DNA of 64,000 nt from assembly GCA_964036295.1 (NCBI GenBank), contig OZ038469.1, positions 13,201,591-13,265,590 of the forward strand, given 5' to 3'. Made by a program: the position numbers and the translations under genes. Positions 1 to 11,263 of the stretch are shown in pieces. Under the pieces are notes generated by a model. It was given only the letters and a program-made list of their open reading frames with translations. It searched no databases and was not told where the DNA came from. The first letter of the stretch is position 1. Each line of letters starts with the position of its first letter. The DNA comes from Plumapathes pennacea (taxonomy: Eukaryota > Cnidaria > Anthozoa > Antipatharia > Myriopathidae).

Positions 1-304
1 AAAAATGCAGTTGTACCCAATTGATGGACGTTGAGCCAACTGACCAAATGTGGTGGTCAGCAGTCGAACGACCAAACTACCGCTGTATGCAGGAAAGGAA
101 ACTTTGCATAATCACAATTATTTAGAATTTTGAGTGTGCGAATAGACATAGTGTCGGATATACAGCAAACAGACGATGCTGTATCAATGCGTAAACCTAT
201 CAAGAGCGGACAGGCACTTAAATCTCATGAAGTTGTTAACGCTTGTGTTTGTGTATAGTGGCATGACAAAGCTTCATTTCGTTATTCTCTATCTTTTGTT
301 TCAG
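1..304 (+). other. 5' flank or 5' UTR intron of gene 1
   Basis: No supported gene. The last part (about 255-304) ends in a pyrimidine-rich tract and CAG, a plausible 3' splice site four bases before the first ATG of gene 1. The same stretch (a tract with GTATAGTGGCATG) is recognisable upstream of gene 3 at about 46336-46389, so it is conserved between these paralogs. This suggests a 5' UTR exon lies further upstream, partly outside the window. No TATA box or other promoter could be assigned. Confidence 0.35.
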
Positions 305-307
305 AAC

Positions 308-3300
308 ATGTCAGTGTGCAAGACTGCTGGATTTGTGCTGATGCTGGTGTGGATTACATTGATGATTTCTCCAGGTAAAATGTTAGCTGGTTTGTGGGGG
401 AATGAGCGAGGGAAAGTGAGGATCGTCAAACAAGCAACTCATGTCTATGCTCTTTATTTCTTGTACAACCAGGAGTCAGTGGCAACATTGGCAGAGACTT
501 TGTTGTTGGATTTTTAAGGCAATATGAAGGATCCACAATTGACACCAACAACTTGTACGTCACAAGCCGAAACAACGCTCTTGTCCGTGTGGAGGTTCCG
601 TTTCTGTCAATGAATCAGACTTATCACGTGACCAGCGACAACATGACAACGATAGAGCTCAGTGGTACCGTGCGCATGCCCACTTTGACAGGTAAAGAGA
701 AAAAAGGCATCCGCGTCACGTCTGATTACGACATCGCAGTCTACGGAATAAATTTAATACCTACTACCGGTGATGGATTTCTCGGACTTCCTTTGCACAT
801 GGCTCAGACGGAATATATTGTGCCATCGTACACTGCACTCTTTAACTCTTTGGTTGGTATCGTCGCCTCAGAAGACAATACAACTGTAGCTGTAACTCTA
901 AGGACATCAGGAACAGTGACGTACAAAATGAAGCAATACCGAAACCACGAGACAATCACTGAGAATATGGATCGACTGGAGATTTTCCAAATTGCATGTG
1001 ATGCTGACCTGACTGGAACCAGGGTAATGTCCAACAGAAAAGTGTCTGTGTTTTCTGGAAACGATTGCGCAAATGTTAAATTCCGATTTTGTGATCACCT
1101 GGTGGAACAAATCCCTGCCGTGAATCAGTGGGGCACTCATCACGTGACCAGTCCCACACCAATGCGAACAGCTGGAGACATATTCCGTGTTTTGGCCGCT
1201 TTCAATAAAACTGCGATAAGTGTTGGTGGTAACCACGCATCACTTGACCAGGGAGACTTTGCTGAATATGACATTCCTTCGACCGATTCGCGTGAAATAT
1301 TGTGTGACAAGCCCTGCCTGGTTGTCAAGTACAACAAAGGCGGTGAAGCTGATTCTATGCCTACAGATCCATTTATGACAATCCTTCCTCCTGTAAGTAA
1401 ATACACGCCAGCTGCTCTTGTTGCGACACTGCTTTCTGTGAATGACGAAAGATTCACTACGTTCATCAGCATCATAATGAATACCTCGGACACTTCAGGA
1501 CTTCTTGTTGATGATCAGCTGCACGGACTAACATGGGAGCAGATTCAAGGGACATACTTCTCTCGAACATTCATGATCGCCAATAAGACAAGCTACAAAA
1601 TCAGCCATCAATCAGAACACACCCGTTTCCTTCTTCTTGTCAGTGGACACCAACTAGATGCATCATTTAGTTTTCCAGGAAGTTGGTATGATGAGCAGAC
1701 GATTTCTGAAATTTGCCGACCCCCTCTGAAATATCCTGATGCCGTAAACCAGACCTGCCGAGATTCCATCGCGCCCAACATCACCGGCTTTCCAAGTGTG
1801 CAGAACAACTCCTGTGATACCTTTGTAAATTTCACCTTCAACGACACATTTGCCACCGATGGACGCTGCCCTTTCGCACAGCAGGTGATACGGCGACAGT
1901 TTACCGGAATCGATCGGTTTGAAAGAAAATACACTCACGAACAGACAATAACATATTTACCAACAAGTAAGCGTATTGTGTATTTACAAACATTCATTGT
2001 TTTCTCGTTATCTTCTCTTTTGTATTGAACTTAGTCACTTGGCTGTTCGGATTTTGTTTAATTAGTTATAGTAATGTTCAGGTTTGTTATAGTATAGTGA
2101 TACTATGACCTCCCATTCCACTAAAAAGAGTTACAAAAACATGACCATAATTTGTCCAGTGATAAAGACGCAATCAAACAATTGATAAATTGTCCATTTT
2201 TACCACAACACACTAGTTTCTCGTTCTCTGATTGGTCGATTTACCGTGGTAAATAAGAGTCCAGACAACGATGCTGACGCCAGCTGATGTCATGTTCAAC
2301 CATTTTCATAACACTTATGCTTCCATATTTTTAATGCTAGAACCTGCCAAACCTCCCAGTAATGTTCGAGGTCATAACACCAGTTCAACAAGTATTCTGG
2401 TGCAGTGGGACGAAGTACCGCAGGCTGATCAAAACGGAATAATCGTTGGATACCGCGTGAAGTACAGTAATGCGAGTGGATGGGAAGAGTCAACACAATC
2501 GAGCGGTCCAGAAAAAAGAAACCTGACATTGGAGGGGTTGAACGAATTCACAAGATACAATATCTGTGTGTTGGCCTTCACTGTTCATGGAGATGGTCCA
2601 CAGATATGCATTTTGGTGGTCACGGCTGAAGATAGTAAGTTTCAATTTATATTTTACTGCTCTTTTCACTGTAGTTAACGACGTTACTCTAGTCCTGCGT
2701 ACGTTGACAAAAAATTGTCTAGACATTTATGGTATGATCACGCATTCCGCTAAAGAGAGTTGGAAGCTGGTCAGCTTTTGTGCAGTGATAAGTACGCAAT
2801 TGATACAAGGCTGAGAAATTGCATATTGATGACTTTTGTTGTATTTGGATCCTGGTATTGATTACAATATTTCTATCCAGCATGTCACAGTGCCTTTCCT
2901 TTCCCCTTGCAAAACACAATTGTTTTATCGATATCAGCCATTTTCATAACACTTATGCTTCCATATTTTTAATGCTAGAACCTGCCAAACCTCCCAGTAA
3001 TGTTCGAGGTCGTAACACCAGTTCAACAAGTATTCTGGTGCAGTGGGACGAAGTACCGCAGGCTGATCAAAACGGAATAATCGTTGGATACCGCGTGAAG
3101 TACAGTAATGCGAGTGGATGGGAAGAGTCAACACAATCGAGCGGTCCAGAAGAAAGAAACCTGACATTGGAGGGGTTGAACGAATTCACAAGATACAATA
3201 TCTGTGTGTTGGCCTTCACTGTTCATGGAGATGGTCCACAAATATGCATTTTGGTGGTCACGGCTGAAGATAGTAAGTTTCAATTTATATTTTACTGCTC

Positions 3301-6300
3301 TTTTCACTGTGTAGTTAACGACGTTATTCTAGTCCTGAGTGCGTTGACAAAAAATTGTCTAGACATTTATGGTATGATCACGCATTCCACTAAAGAGAGT
3401 TGGAAGCTGGTCAGCTTTTGATAAGTACGCAATTGATACAAGGCTGAGAAATTGCATATTGATGACTTTTGTTGTATTTGGATCCTGGTATTGACTACAA
3501 TTTTTCTATCCAGCATGTCACAGTGCCTTTCCTTTCCCCCTACAAAACACAATTGTTTTATCGATATCAGCCATTTTCATAACACTTATGCTTCCATATT
3601 TTTAATGCTAGAACCTGCTAAACCTCCCAGTAATGTTCGAGGTCATAACACCAGTTCAACAAGTATTCTGGTGCAGTGGGACGAAGTACCGCAGGCTGAT
3701 CAAAACGGAATCATTGTTGGATACCGCGTGAAGTACAGTAATGCGAGTGGATGGGAAGAGTCAACACAATCGAGCGGTCCAGAAAAAAGAAACCTGACAT
3801 TGGAGGGGTTGAACGAATTCACAAGATACAATATCTGTGTGTTGGCCTTCACTGTTCATGGAGATGGTCCACAGATATGCATTTTGGTGGTCACGGCTGA
3901 AGATAGTAAGTTTCAATTTATATTTTGCTGCTGTTTTCACTGTGTAGTTAACGACGTTATTCTAGTCCTGAGTGCGTTGACAAGAAATTGTCTAGACATT
4001 TATGGTATGATCACGCATTTCACTAATTAAGAATTGGTTCATGCTTAGCGTGCGTCTATCGAGTTATGGATGCACGCGGGAAGTTGGGAGAGCACGAGAG
4101 AAGCGTAAGAGTTGCTCGAGGCGCAGCCGAGAGCAACTCTAGCTTCACGAGTGCTCTCCCAACTTCCCAAGTGCATCCATAACTCGATAGATGCTCAGGT
4201 AAAAGCATGAACCAATTCTTTTATAACATAGACACACGAAATTACGAGCGAAAACAAATTTTCATTTCTGATTGAATGCAAAATTCTCTTTCGACGCGCA
4301 AAAGGCAAAACAAACTCTCATTGGATGATTGAAAACACGCCACAACTTACTAACATTTCTGCCAGCTAAAAGTTGATGAGTGTCGATGAAAAAGATATCG
4401 TTTAATCGACGAAAACACCGAAAGAACTGTTAACCTGGCGTGGTGAAAGCCAGCAGCCTTCGGTGACTTTGGAATTCGTGACGATGTAAATGTTTTGAAC
4501 GGTACAATTGTTGAAGATGAACGCTTCAAGTCGCCGCTTCAAAACAACGTGAGATTCACCTTGAACTATAGCAGACAATGCGGGTCTGGAGAAGCAAAGT
4601 GATCCGGCGAAGAATGTAAACAATCACCATAAGCGAAAGAGATGGAAATGTTTGCCGAGCGGACTTGTTTGTTATTCGAGCTGCCAGCAAACTGTACTGT
4701 AAACACTGCAAGTATAGCGGCTTTCGGAATGAATGAACGCCGTTTCATTTCAAAGCCATTGAAGGCTTGACGGATATTTATCTTTGCTGTGATGGATTTC
4801 ACTAGTCCATGAGAATCAAGCCGTCGAGAAATAGCTGAGTTTTGATTCATACAATTTCCTGTGCCGACCGTTGAAATACAGAATTTTTCAGACTTGATTA
4901 CTGATTTCCTTTGGGTGCCGGTTTGACTTCATGTAGTATAAATTTTCTTCGGAAAATAAAGCTATTTTCTTCTTAGTTGTAAAGCTTCTGTTACTTATAA
5001 ATAAACGAGGAAAGCTAGAAAAAGTCGAAAGGAAGCGGCATTTGCTCACGTCATATTATTGAGCACAGGCGTGCACGATAAATTTATGGAGCACGCTCTT
5101 CGACCAATCAGAACGTGGCTTATATCGCGACTATGTTATAAAGAGAGTTGGAAGCTGCTCAGCTTTGTGCAGGGATAAGTACGCAATTGATACAAGGCTG
5201 AGAAATTGCATATTGAAGACTTTTGTTGTATTTGGATCCTGGTATTGATTACAATTTTTCTATCTAGCATGTCACAGTGCCTTTCCTTTCCCCCTACAAA
5301 ACACAATTGTTTTATCGATATCAGCCATTTTCATAACACTTATGCTTCCATATTTTTAATGCTAGAACCTGCCAAACCTCCCAGTAATGTTCGAGGTCAT
5401 AACACCAGTTCAACAAGTATTCTGGTGCAGTGGGACGAAGTACCGCAGGCTGATCAAAACGGAATAATCGTTGGATACCGCGTGAAGTACAGTAATACGA
5501 GTGGATGGGAAGAGTCAACACAATCGAGCGGCCCAGAAAAAAGAAACCTGACATTGGAAGGATTGAACGAATTCACAAGATACAATATCTGTGTGTTGGC
5601 CTTCACTGTTCATGGAGATGGTCCACAGATATGCATTTTGGTGGTCACGGCTGAAGATAGTAAGTTTCAATTTATATTTTACTGCTCTTTCCACTGTGTA
5701 GTCAACGACGTTACTCTAGTCCTGCGTACGTTGACAAAAAATTGTCTAGACATTTATGGTATGATCACGCATTCCACTAAAGAGAGTTGGAAGCTGGTCA
5801 GCTTTTGTGCAGTGATAAGTGCGCAATTGATACAAGGCTGAGAAATTGCATATTGATGACTTTTGTTGTATTTGGATCCTGGTATTGATTACAATATTTC
5901 TATCCAGCATGTCACAGTGCCTTTCCTTTCCCCCTACAAAACACAATTGTTTTATCGATATCAGCCATTTTCATAACACTTATGCTTCCATATTTTTAAT
6001 GCTAGAACCTGCTAAACCTCCCAGTAATGTTCGAGGTCGTAACACCAGTTCAACAAGTATTCTGGTGCAGTGGGACGAAGTACCGCAGGCTGATCAAAAC
6101 GGAATCATTGTTGGATACCGCGTGAAGTACAGTAATGCGAGTGGATGGGAAGAGTCAACACAATCGAGCGGTCCAGGAAAAAGAAACCTGACATTGGAGG
6201 GGTTGAACGAATTCACAAGATACAATATCTGTGTGTTGGCCTTCACTGTTCATGGAGATGGTCCACAGATATGCATTTTGGTGGTCACGGCTGAAGATAG

Positions 6301-9300
6301 TAAGTTTCAATTTATATTTTACTGCTCTTTTCACTGTGTAGTTAACGACGTTACTCTAGTCTTGCGTACGTTGACAAAAAATTGTTTTTACCACAACACA
6401 CTTGTTTCTCGCTCTCTGATTGGTCGATTTACCGTGGTAAATAAGAGTCCAGACAACGATGCTGACGCCAGCATGTCACGTTTTGCAGCGAAATACAACG
6501 AAAGTTTCCTGTATATTTCTAAATGTTGTGGTAAAAAACAAATTTCCACTGGTTTGCCGTGGTGTGGACTCTTATTTACCACGATTTACGTCATCATATG
6601 GTCAAAATTAGTTGCGGACTCACTCGGCGAAGCGCCTCGTGAGTCCACAACATTTTGACCTTGTGATGACGTAAATCATGGTAAATAAGAGTCCACACCA
6701 CGGCAAACCAGTGGAAATTTATTAACTAGATATTTGTGGTATAATCACGAATTCCACTAAAGAGAGTTGGAAGCTGGTCAACTTTGTGCAGTGATAAGTA
6801 CGCAATTGATACAAGGCGAGAAATTGCATATTGATGACTTTTGTTGTAATTGGATCCTGGTATTGATTACAATATTTCTATCCAGCATGTCACAGTGCCT
6901 TTCCTTTCCCCCTACAAAACACAATTGTTTTATCGATATCAGCTATTTTCATAACAATTATGCTTCCATATTTTTAATGCTAGAACCTGCCAAACCTCCC
7001 AGTAATGTTCGAGGTCGTAACACCAGTTCAACAAGTATTCTGGTGCAGTGGGACGAAGTACCGCAGGCTGATCAAAACGGAATAATCGTTGGATACCGCG
7101 TGAAGTACAGTAATACGAGTGGATGGGAAGAGTCAACACAATCGAGCGGTCCAGGAAAAAGAAACCTGACATTGGAGGGGTTGAACGAATTCACAAGATA
7201 CAATATCTGTGTGTTGGCCTTCACTGTTCATGGAGATGGTCCACAGATATGCATTTTGGTGGTCACGGCTGAAGATAGTAAGTTTCAATTTATATTTTAC
7301 TGCTGTTTTCACTGTGTAGTTAACGACGTTATTCTAGTCCTGAGTGCGTTGACAAGAAATTGTCTAGACATTTATGGTATGATCACGCATTCCACTAAAG
7401 AGAGTTGGAAGCTGGTCAGCTTTTGTGCAGTGATAAGTACGCAATTGATACAAGGCTGAGAAATTGCATATTGATGACTTTTGTTGTATTTGGATCCTGG
7501 TATTGATTACAATTTTTCTATCCAGCATGTCAGGGTCCCTTTCCTTTCCCCCTACAAAACACAATTATTTTATCGATATCAGCCATTTTCATAACACTTA
7601 TGCTTCCATATTTTAATGCTAGGACCTGCTAAACCTCCCAGTAATGTTCGAGGACATAACACCAGTTCAACAAGTATTCTGGTGCAGTGGGACGAAGTAC
7701 CCCTGGCTGATCAAAACGGAATAATTGTTGGATACCGCGTGAAGTACAGTAATGCGAGTGGATGGGAAGAGTCAACACAATCGAGCGGTCCAGAAAAAAG
7801 AAACCTGACACTGGAGGGGTTGAACGAATTCACAAGATACAATATCTGTGTGTTGGCCTTCACTGTTCATGGAGATGGTCCACAGATATGCATTTTGGTG
7901 GTCACGGCTGAAGATAGTAAGTTTCAATTTATATTTTATTGCTCTTTTCACTGTGTAGTTAACGACGTTATTCTAGTCCTGCGTACGTTGACAAAAAATT
8001 GTCTAGACATTTATGGTATGATCACGCATTCCACTAAAGAGAGTTGGAAGCTGGTCAGCTTTTGTGCAGTGATAAGTACGCAATTGATACAAGGCTGAGA
8101 AATTGCATATTGATGACTTTTGTTGTATTTGGATCCTGGTATTGATTACAATTTTTCTATCCAGCATGTCAGGGTCCCTTTCCTTTCCCCCTACAAAACA
8201 CAATTATTTTATCGATATCAGCCATTTTCATAACACTTATGCTTCCATATTTTAATGCTAGGACCTGCTAAACCTCCCAGTAATGTTCGAGGTCATAGCA
8301 CCAGTTCAACAAGTATTCTGGTGCAGTGGGACGAAGTACCCCTGGCTGATCAAAATGGAATTATCCTTGGTTACCGTGTCAAATCCATTAAAAGTGGAGA
8401 GCAAACATTTAAAACGTCGAGCGTTTCAGGAAATAAAAAGCAAACGTTAAACGGCTTACAGGAATTCACGATGTACAATGTCTGTGTGCTGGCTTTTACT
8501 GCTAGTGGAGATGGTCCAGAAACATGCATTTTGGTGGTCACGTCTGCGGATAGTAAGTTTTGATAAATTTCTAGTGATTTCTGTATGGCTACAGTTCCTG
8601 TCTTTTGTTCAGTGTATACTGTCTTTGTTCTACCTTTTTCAATGTTAGTGCACCTGTTACTAAATCCCTGAGTAATGTGCATGTCTTTCATGATGAACAT
8701 GCGACAAAATTATTGAATAGAATTGGAAGCGTCCTTTAGCGCGCTTTGACAGGAGCAAATTCAGTTATTAGATGAACTTTTCGCGACACGTAAATTTCGC
8801 GATTTTTGAGGGTGCATATTCTGCGACACTCCAAGCGATTCTCGAAAATTTTGTATAAAGGCCACTATTAATTTGAACATTCTTTACTGATAATTTGTTT
8901 TAAATAGGGGTATCCGGACTATAGGCAACATTTCCACAGCACTTTTACATAAATTACAGGCTGCCTGAAAACAAACTGGGGTTAATTGAGCCATGTAGCA
9001 TGGTTCTTTACGGAAAAAAATTTTTGGGCGGTCGAAGAAAGCAAGAAACGAAGCTAAAGGGAACGAAAATGAAAATAATTTTCTCACACATTACTTGCTT
9101 TTAGTATACACATCAGATAAGAAAATGCACCTGAAACTACGTGAATAAACAATTTTGTATGCACCACACAAGCGAATACAGTGCTTTTCGCGCGTTCCAA
9201 TTGGCTCCTGAATCTCGGAATAGCAAGTACTATTCACCTTCCGTCGGCTTCCTGTGAAACTGTCTTGCGCGCAAAAGCGGATTTTTGTCCGAAAATAAAA

Positions 9301-9667
9301 TAGCTACTTGGGAGCTGGCTATTAAACTTGTTTGTTGTATGCACTAAAACAATTATTCACTTCAGTGTCGCTGAATAAATATCCACCGCTATTCACCTCC
9401 ACTTCGGCGAATAATTGTTTTAAAAGTATAGTTGTAGTCAAGGACTGTTGAAATTTAATTCTGTGTTTCTCGTCAGCAACAGACTCACAGAAGTCCAATA
9501 TTTCCGCTGTTGTGACCGGATCGGTGGCAGGTGTGCTGGCTTTACTTATCATCGTTGTCCTTGTGATAGTTGCTCTGTGCTTGTCCAGACGCACAGCTGC
9601 TGTGCCAACCCACACTGCTGAAATCGACAACCCAGGATTCGAATGCAAGGAGATAACAAAAACTTGA
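308..9667 (+). CDS. Gene 1: IgGFc-binding domain + 8 FN3 repeats, single-pass membrane protein
   Basis: Spliced model: 308-374, 473-1966, 2341-2634, 2979-3272, 3612-3905, 5366-5659, 6006-6299, 6984-7277, 7623-7916, 8262-8552, 9477-9667; it stays open and gives 1366 aa. Residues 1 to about 23 form a signal peptide (MSVCKTAGF then a hydrophobic run). Residues 25-520 match the IgGFc-binding protein N-terminal domain, including the block VASEDNTTVAVTLR and the later CDHLVEQIP...NQWGTHHV block. Residues 521-1303 are eight FN3 domains, 1312-1338 a transmembrane helix, and the rest a 25-30 residue tail with IDNPGF. All internal module junctions are phase 1. Unlike genes 2 and 3 there is no ZP module. 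Likely a surface protein binding mucus or microbial ligands, by analogy with FCGBP; the ligand is unknown. The start is chosen because ATG follows a splice acceptor and is conserved in all three paralogs. Confidence 0.85.
473..1966 (+). CDS. Gene 1 exon 2: IgGFc-binding N-terminal domain
   Basis: This single exon of 1494 bases encodes about 498 residues and is open throughout. Acceptor is CCAG before 473; donor is AA|GTAAGC at 1967. It carries the hallmarks of the family: LYVTSRNNALVRVEVPF near the start, GIRVTSDYDIAVYG, GDGFLGLPL, an SVFSGN block, the VEQIP-NQWG block, and the C-terminal IRRQFTG. Many N-x-S/T sites and paired cysteines fit an extracellular glycoprotein. It aligns along its full length with 22691-24196 and 46559-48058. 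The exon starts and ends in phase 1, like the FN3 exons after it, which makes it a movable module. ORFs on the opposite strand across it are shadows. Confidence 0.9.
2185..2295. mobile_element. MITE fragment at the left border of the FN3 amplicon
   Basis: The sequence from TTTTACCACAACACACTAG through GGTAAATAAGAGTCCAGAC to GACGCCAGC is also found, with few changes, at about 6384-6475 in a later FN3 intron. Homology between FN3 units begins directly after it, at CCATTTTCATAAC. It is a non-coding piece of a palindromic element; the full inverted repeat is seen only in the other copy. Confidence 0.55.
4026..5142. mobile_element. Composite palindromic element in FN3 intron 3
   Basis: Compared with the other FN3 introns, which run CACTAAAGAGAGTTGG, this one is interrupted by about 1.1 kb. 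The left part (about 4031-4220) is a long palindrome whose arms begin GAATTGGTTCATGC and end GCATGAACCAATTC. The right part (4221-5142) has ends TATAACATAG / CTATGTTATA. A related element lies in reverse orientation at 24412-25141 in gene 2. Minus-strand ORFs of 73 and 94 codons inside it resemble no family I know, so I treat it as non-autonomous. A TAA flanks both ends and may be the target duplication. Confidence 0.6.
6384..6722. mobile_element. Palindromic MITE in FN3 intron 5
   Basis: An insertion of about 340 bases relative to the 639-base unit. Arms near 6540-6600 and 6661-6722 are inverted copies: CCACTGGTTTGCCGTGG at one end, CCACGGCAAACCAGTGG at the other, both next to a GGTAAATAAGAGTCC block. 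The spacer contains GACTCACTCGGCGAAGC and its near complement. A piece of the same family sits at 2185-2295. Confidence 0.6.
8553..9476 (+). other. Gene 1 intron between FN3-8 and the transmembrane exon
   Basis: About 920 bases. I looked for a ZP module here, since genes 2 and 3 have one in this place, and saw none: there is no counterpart of the YPYLDPNQM, NPC or RRKRR exons in any frame. The 67-codon minus-strand ORF at 8884-9087 has no recognisable feature. The intron is not shared with genes 2 or 3. Confidence 0.6.
9477..9667 (+). CDS. Gene 1 last coding exon: transmembrane helix and NPGF tail
   Basis: Acceptor is CGTCAG before 9477, after a pyrimidine-rich tract. Joined in phase 1 to FN3-8, it reads TTDSQKSNISAVVTGSVAG, then a long hydrophobic run (VLALLIIVVLVIVALCL), then SRR as the cytosolic stop-transfer, and a tail with EIDNPGFECKEITKT before TGA. 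It is clearly homologous to the last exons of genes 2 and 3, which share VxGxVAGVLAL, the basic stop-transfer and IDNPGF. It is the only part downstream of the IgGFc exon that gene 1 shares with its two paralogs. A GTAAGAG donor follows the stop by three bases, so the 3' UTR is probably split. Confidence 0.85.
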
Positions 9668-9750
9668 AAAGTAAGAGTAGGGTGACTCAACAAAGGTTTG
9701 ACAATGTATTTTACTACCTGTGTTACAAAACAATATAACACAGCAATACA

Positions 9751-10107
9751 CACAACACAGTGCAACACAATACAACACAACACAACACAACACAACACAG
9801 CACAGCACAGCACAGCACAACACAGCACAGCGCAGCACAGCACAACACAACACAACACAACACAGCACAACACAGCACAGCACAGCACAGCACAGCGCAG
9901 CACAACACAGCACAGCACAACACAACACAACACAACACAGCACAGCACAGCACAGCACAACACAGCACAGCACAGCACAACACAACACAACACAGCACAG
10001 CACAGCACAACACAACACAGCACAACACAGCACAACACAACACAACACAGCACAGCACAGCGCAGCACAGCACAGCACAGCACAACACAACACAACACAG
10101 CGCAGCA
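9751..10107. repeat. Pentanucleotide microsatellite (CACAA/CACAG)n
   Basis: About 350 bases made of five-base units CACAA and CACAG in irregular mixture with a few CGCAG variants. Because the unit is not a multiple of three and has no stop in several frames, it creates long open frames of Gln/His/Thr/Asn on one strand and Cys/Val/Leu/Ala on the other. These are artefacts, not proteins. It lies in the probable 3' UTR intron of gene 1 and is absent after genes 2 and 3. Confidence 0.92.
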
Positions 10108-10634
10108 TTGATGCATCGAATGGTAGGACATGGTACATGTATGGTATAGTATAGCATAGTGCTGTAGAATGGAAGGGTTTGGCATGAATGTAAAATACAG
10201 CGTGCCCCTATGTGAAGCGGCCGTATCCACAGGCTAGACATCTGTAAATTAGAAGCGAAGACAAAAAGATAGTACCGTTACCGTTAGTTACCGTTATTGA
10301 TATTGACTTGACTCTGGTCGAAAACAACTAAGTATACCGATTAAGTGGTCGCGACGTCATTCAATATCGACAGCTTACTTGAAGATTTCTCCCACCCGGA
10401 CGATTACACTAGACGACCAAGTGAATTGGAAGTATCAACTTATTTATTTACAGAGCCGTTTTCGGATAAATGTCGAAAACTAAAGCCAAAGTAAGTACAC
10501 CACCAATCACAAAAGCTGCAAGAAACGCTTTTAACCGATTAAAAATCAAGTAATTTGCGTTTAGTTTTGAACTTCGAAAAAGAGACCAATCAGCACGCAG
10601 CAAGGAAACGTCATCGCCACTTGCTTGCTGGCAT

Positions 10635-11100
10635 AAGAATATTCATTCCCCTTGCTGCGAGTAGTGTTGAGGAATCTCGGGAGATTGTAAGAAACCTCAA
10701 TACAAGACTGACTGATCACAAACGGGCGACTAGGAACGATGACTTCATGCAGGTGCACAAACCTAGAACGAACCTGTGTCTTGTACAAACGTTTAATACA
10801 CGACGTAAAAACCGAAACCCGCAAAAATAAATTAGTAGATCAAAAGTTACCATACTCACCACTTTAACCAACCATTGGAACTTTGAGTTTTCACAACCAA
10901 TCATTACATCAGCGACCCAACCGACCAATCACAGTAATGATCAAAAATATGAATACACCCGATTGTCTTACGACGTCTCTTCATCTGACTCTGAAGATCA
11001 CTACCGCTTCAGGTGCTCGTGCAACGTCGATTACCAACAACAACTGAAGACTACTCACACCTGGACAATATTACTAGACGGACAATAAAAATACCATTGT
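10635..11100 (+). mobile_element. Decayed retroelement 3' end, block A (GIY-YIG-like)
   Basis: One frame reads SREIVRNLNTRLTDHKRAT then RNDD, which resembles the C-terminal GIY-YIG nuclease region of Penelope-like or related coral retroelements (family form: GETSRxLxTRLxEHKRATRxGD). A second piece ends with HYRF, NVDYQQQ, LKTTHTW and then stops. No reverse transcriptase core remains. The same remnant follows gene 2 (27575-28030) and gene 3 (51265-51710), so it predates the duplication. The assignment rests on recalled motif form only. Confidence 0.4.
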
Positions 11101-11263
11101 ATGTCTTTAAGTACTTTGCAACGGTGCTGTTACCAGTTGGCTCTTATTTCTCTTTACTCTTATAATTTTTTGTAGTTTCTGGTGCTACACATTCGCAGTG
11201 AGAAGTTTGAAGGTTGACGTTGTAACACCTCGTCCCTAATTATTTCTTTCATTTTCATTGCAG

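Larger units (their letters stand above)
2341..8552 (+). repeat. Tandem array of eight FN3 exons with their introns (gene 1)
   Basis: FN3 exons lie at 2341-2634, 2979-3272, 3612-3905, 5366-5659, 6006-6299, 6984-7277, 7623-7916 and 8262-8552. Seven are 294 bases (98 residues); the last is 291. Each encodes a full FN3 fold: PAKPPSNVRG at the N terminus, the strand B W in ILVQWDEVP, DQNGIIVGYRV, the Y of FTRYNICV, and GDGP near the end, with two cysteines (NIC and QIC). All are phase 1-1. Start-to-start distance is about 639 bases where no transposon intervenes, and introns are as alike as exons. Differences between repeats 1-7 are few, such as NASG/NTSG, PEKR/PEER/PGKR and PQADQ/PLADQ. This indicates very recent amplification or homogenisation. 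Two intervals are longer because of insertions at about 4026-5142 and 6384-6722. Confidence 0.88.

Noticed and set aside
804..1938. Minus-strand ORFs opposite the IgGFc exons
   Set aside because: They are shadows of a strongly conserved plus-strand coding exon, and equivalent shadows appear opposite genes 2 and 3.
2296..7811. Minus-strand 77-codon frames repeated opposite each FN3 exon, and 66-codon frames in the introns
   Set aside because: The first are antisense shadows of the FN3 exons; the second repeat only because the introns are copies. No splice or domain support.
9322..10241. Long Cys/Val/Leu and Gln/His/Thr frames over the microsatellite
   Set aside because: They come from a five-base repeat without stops and have the composition of the repeat, not of a protein. 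Overlapping open frames on both strands are expected here.
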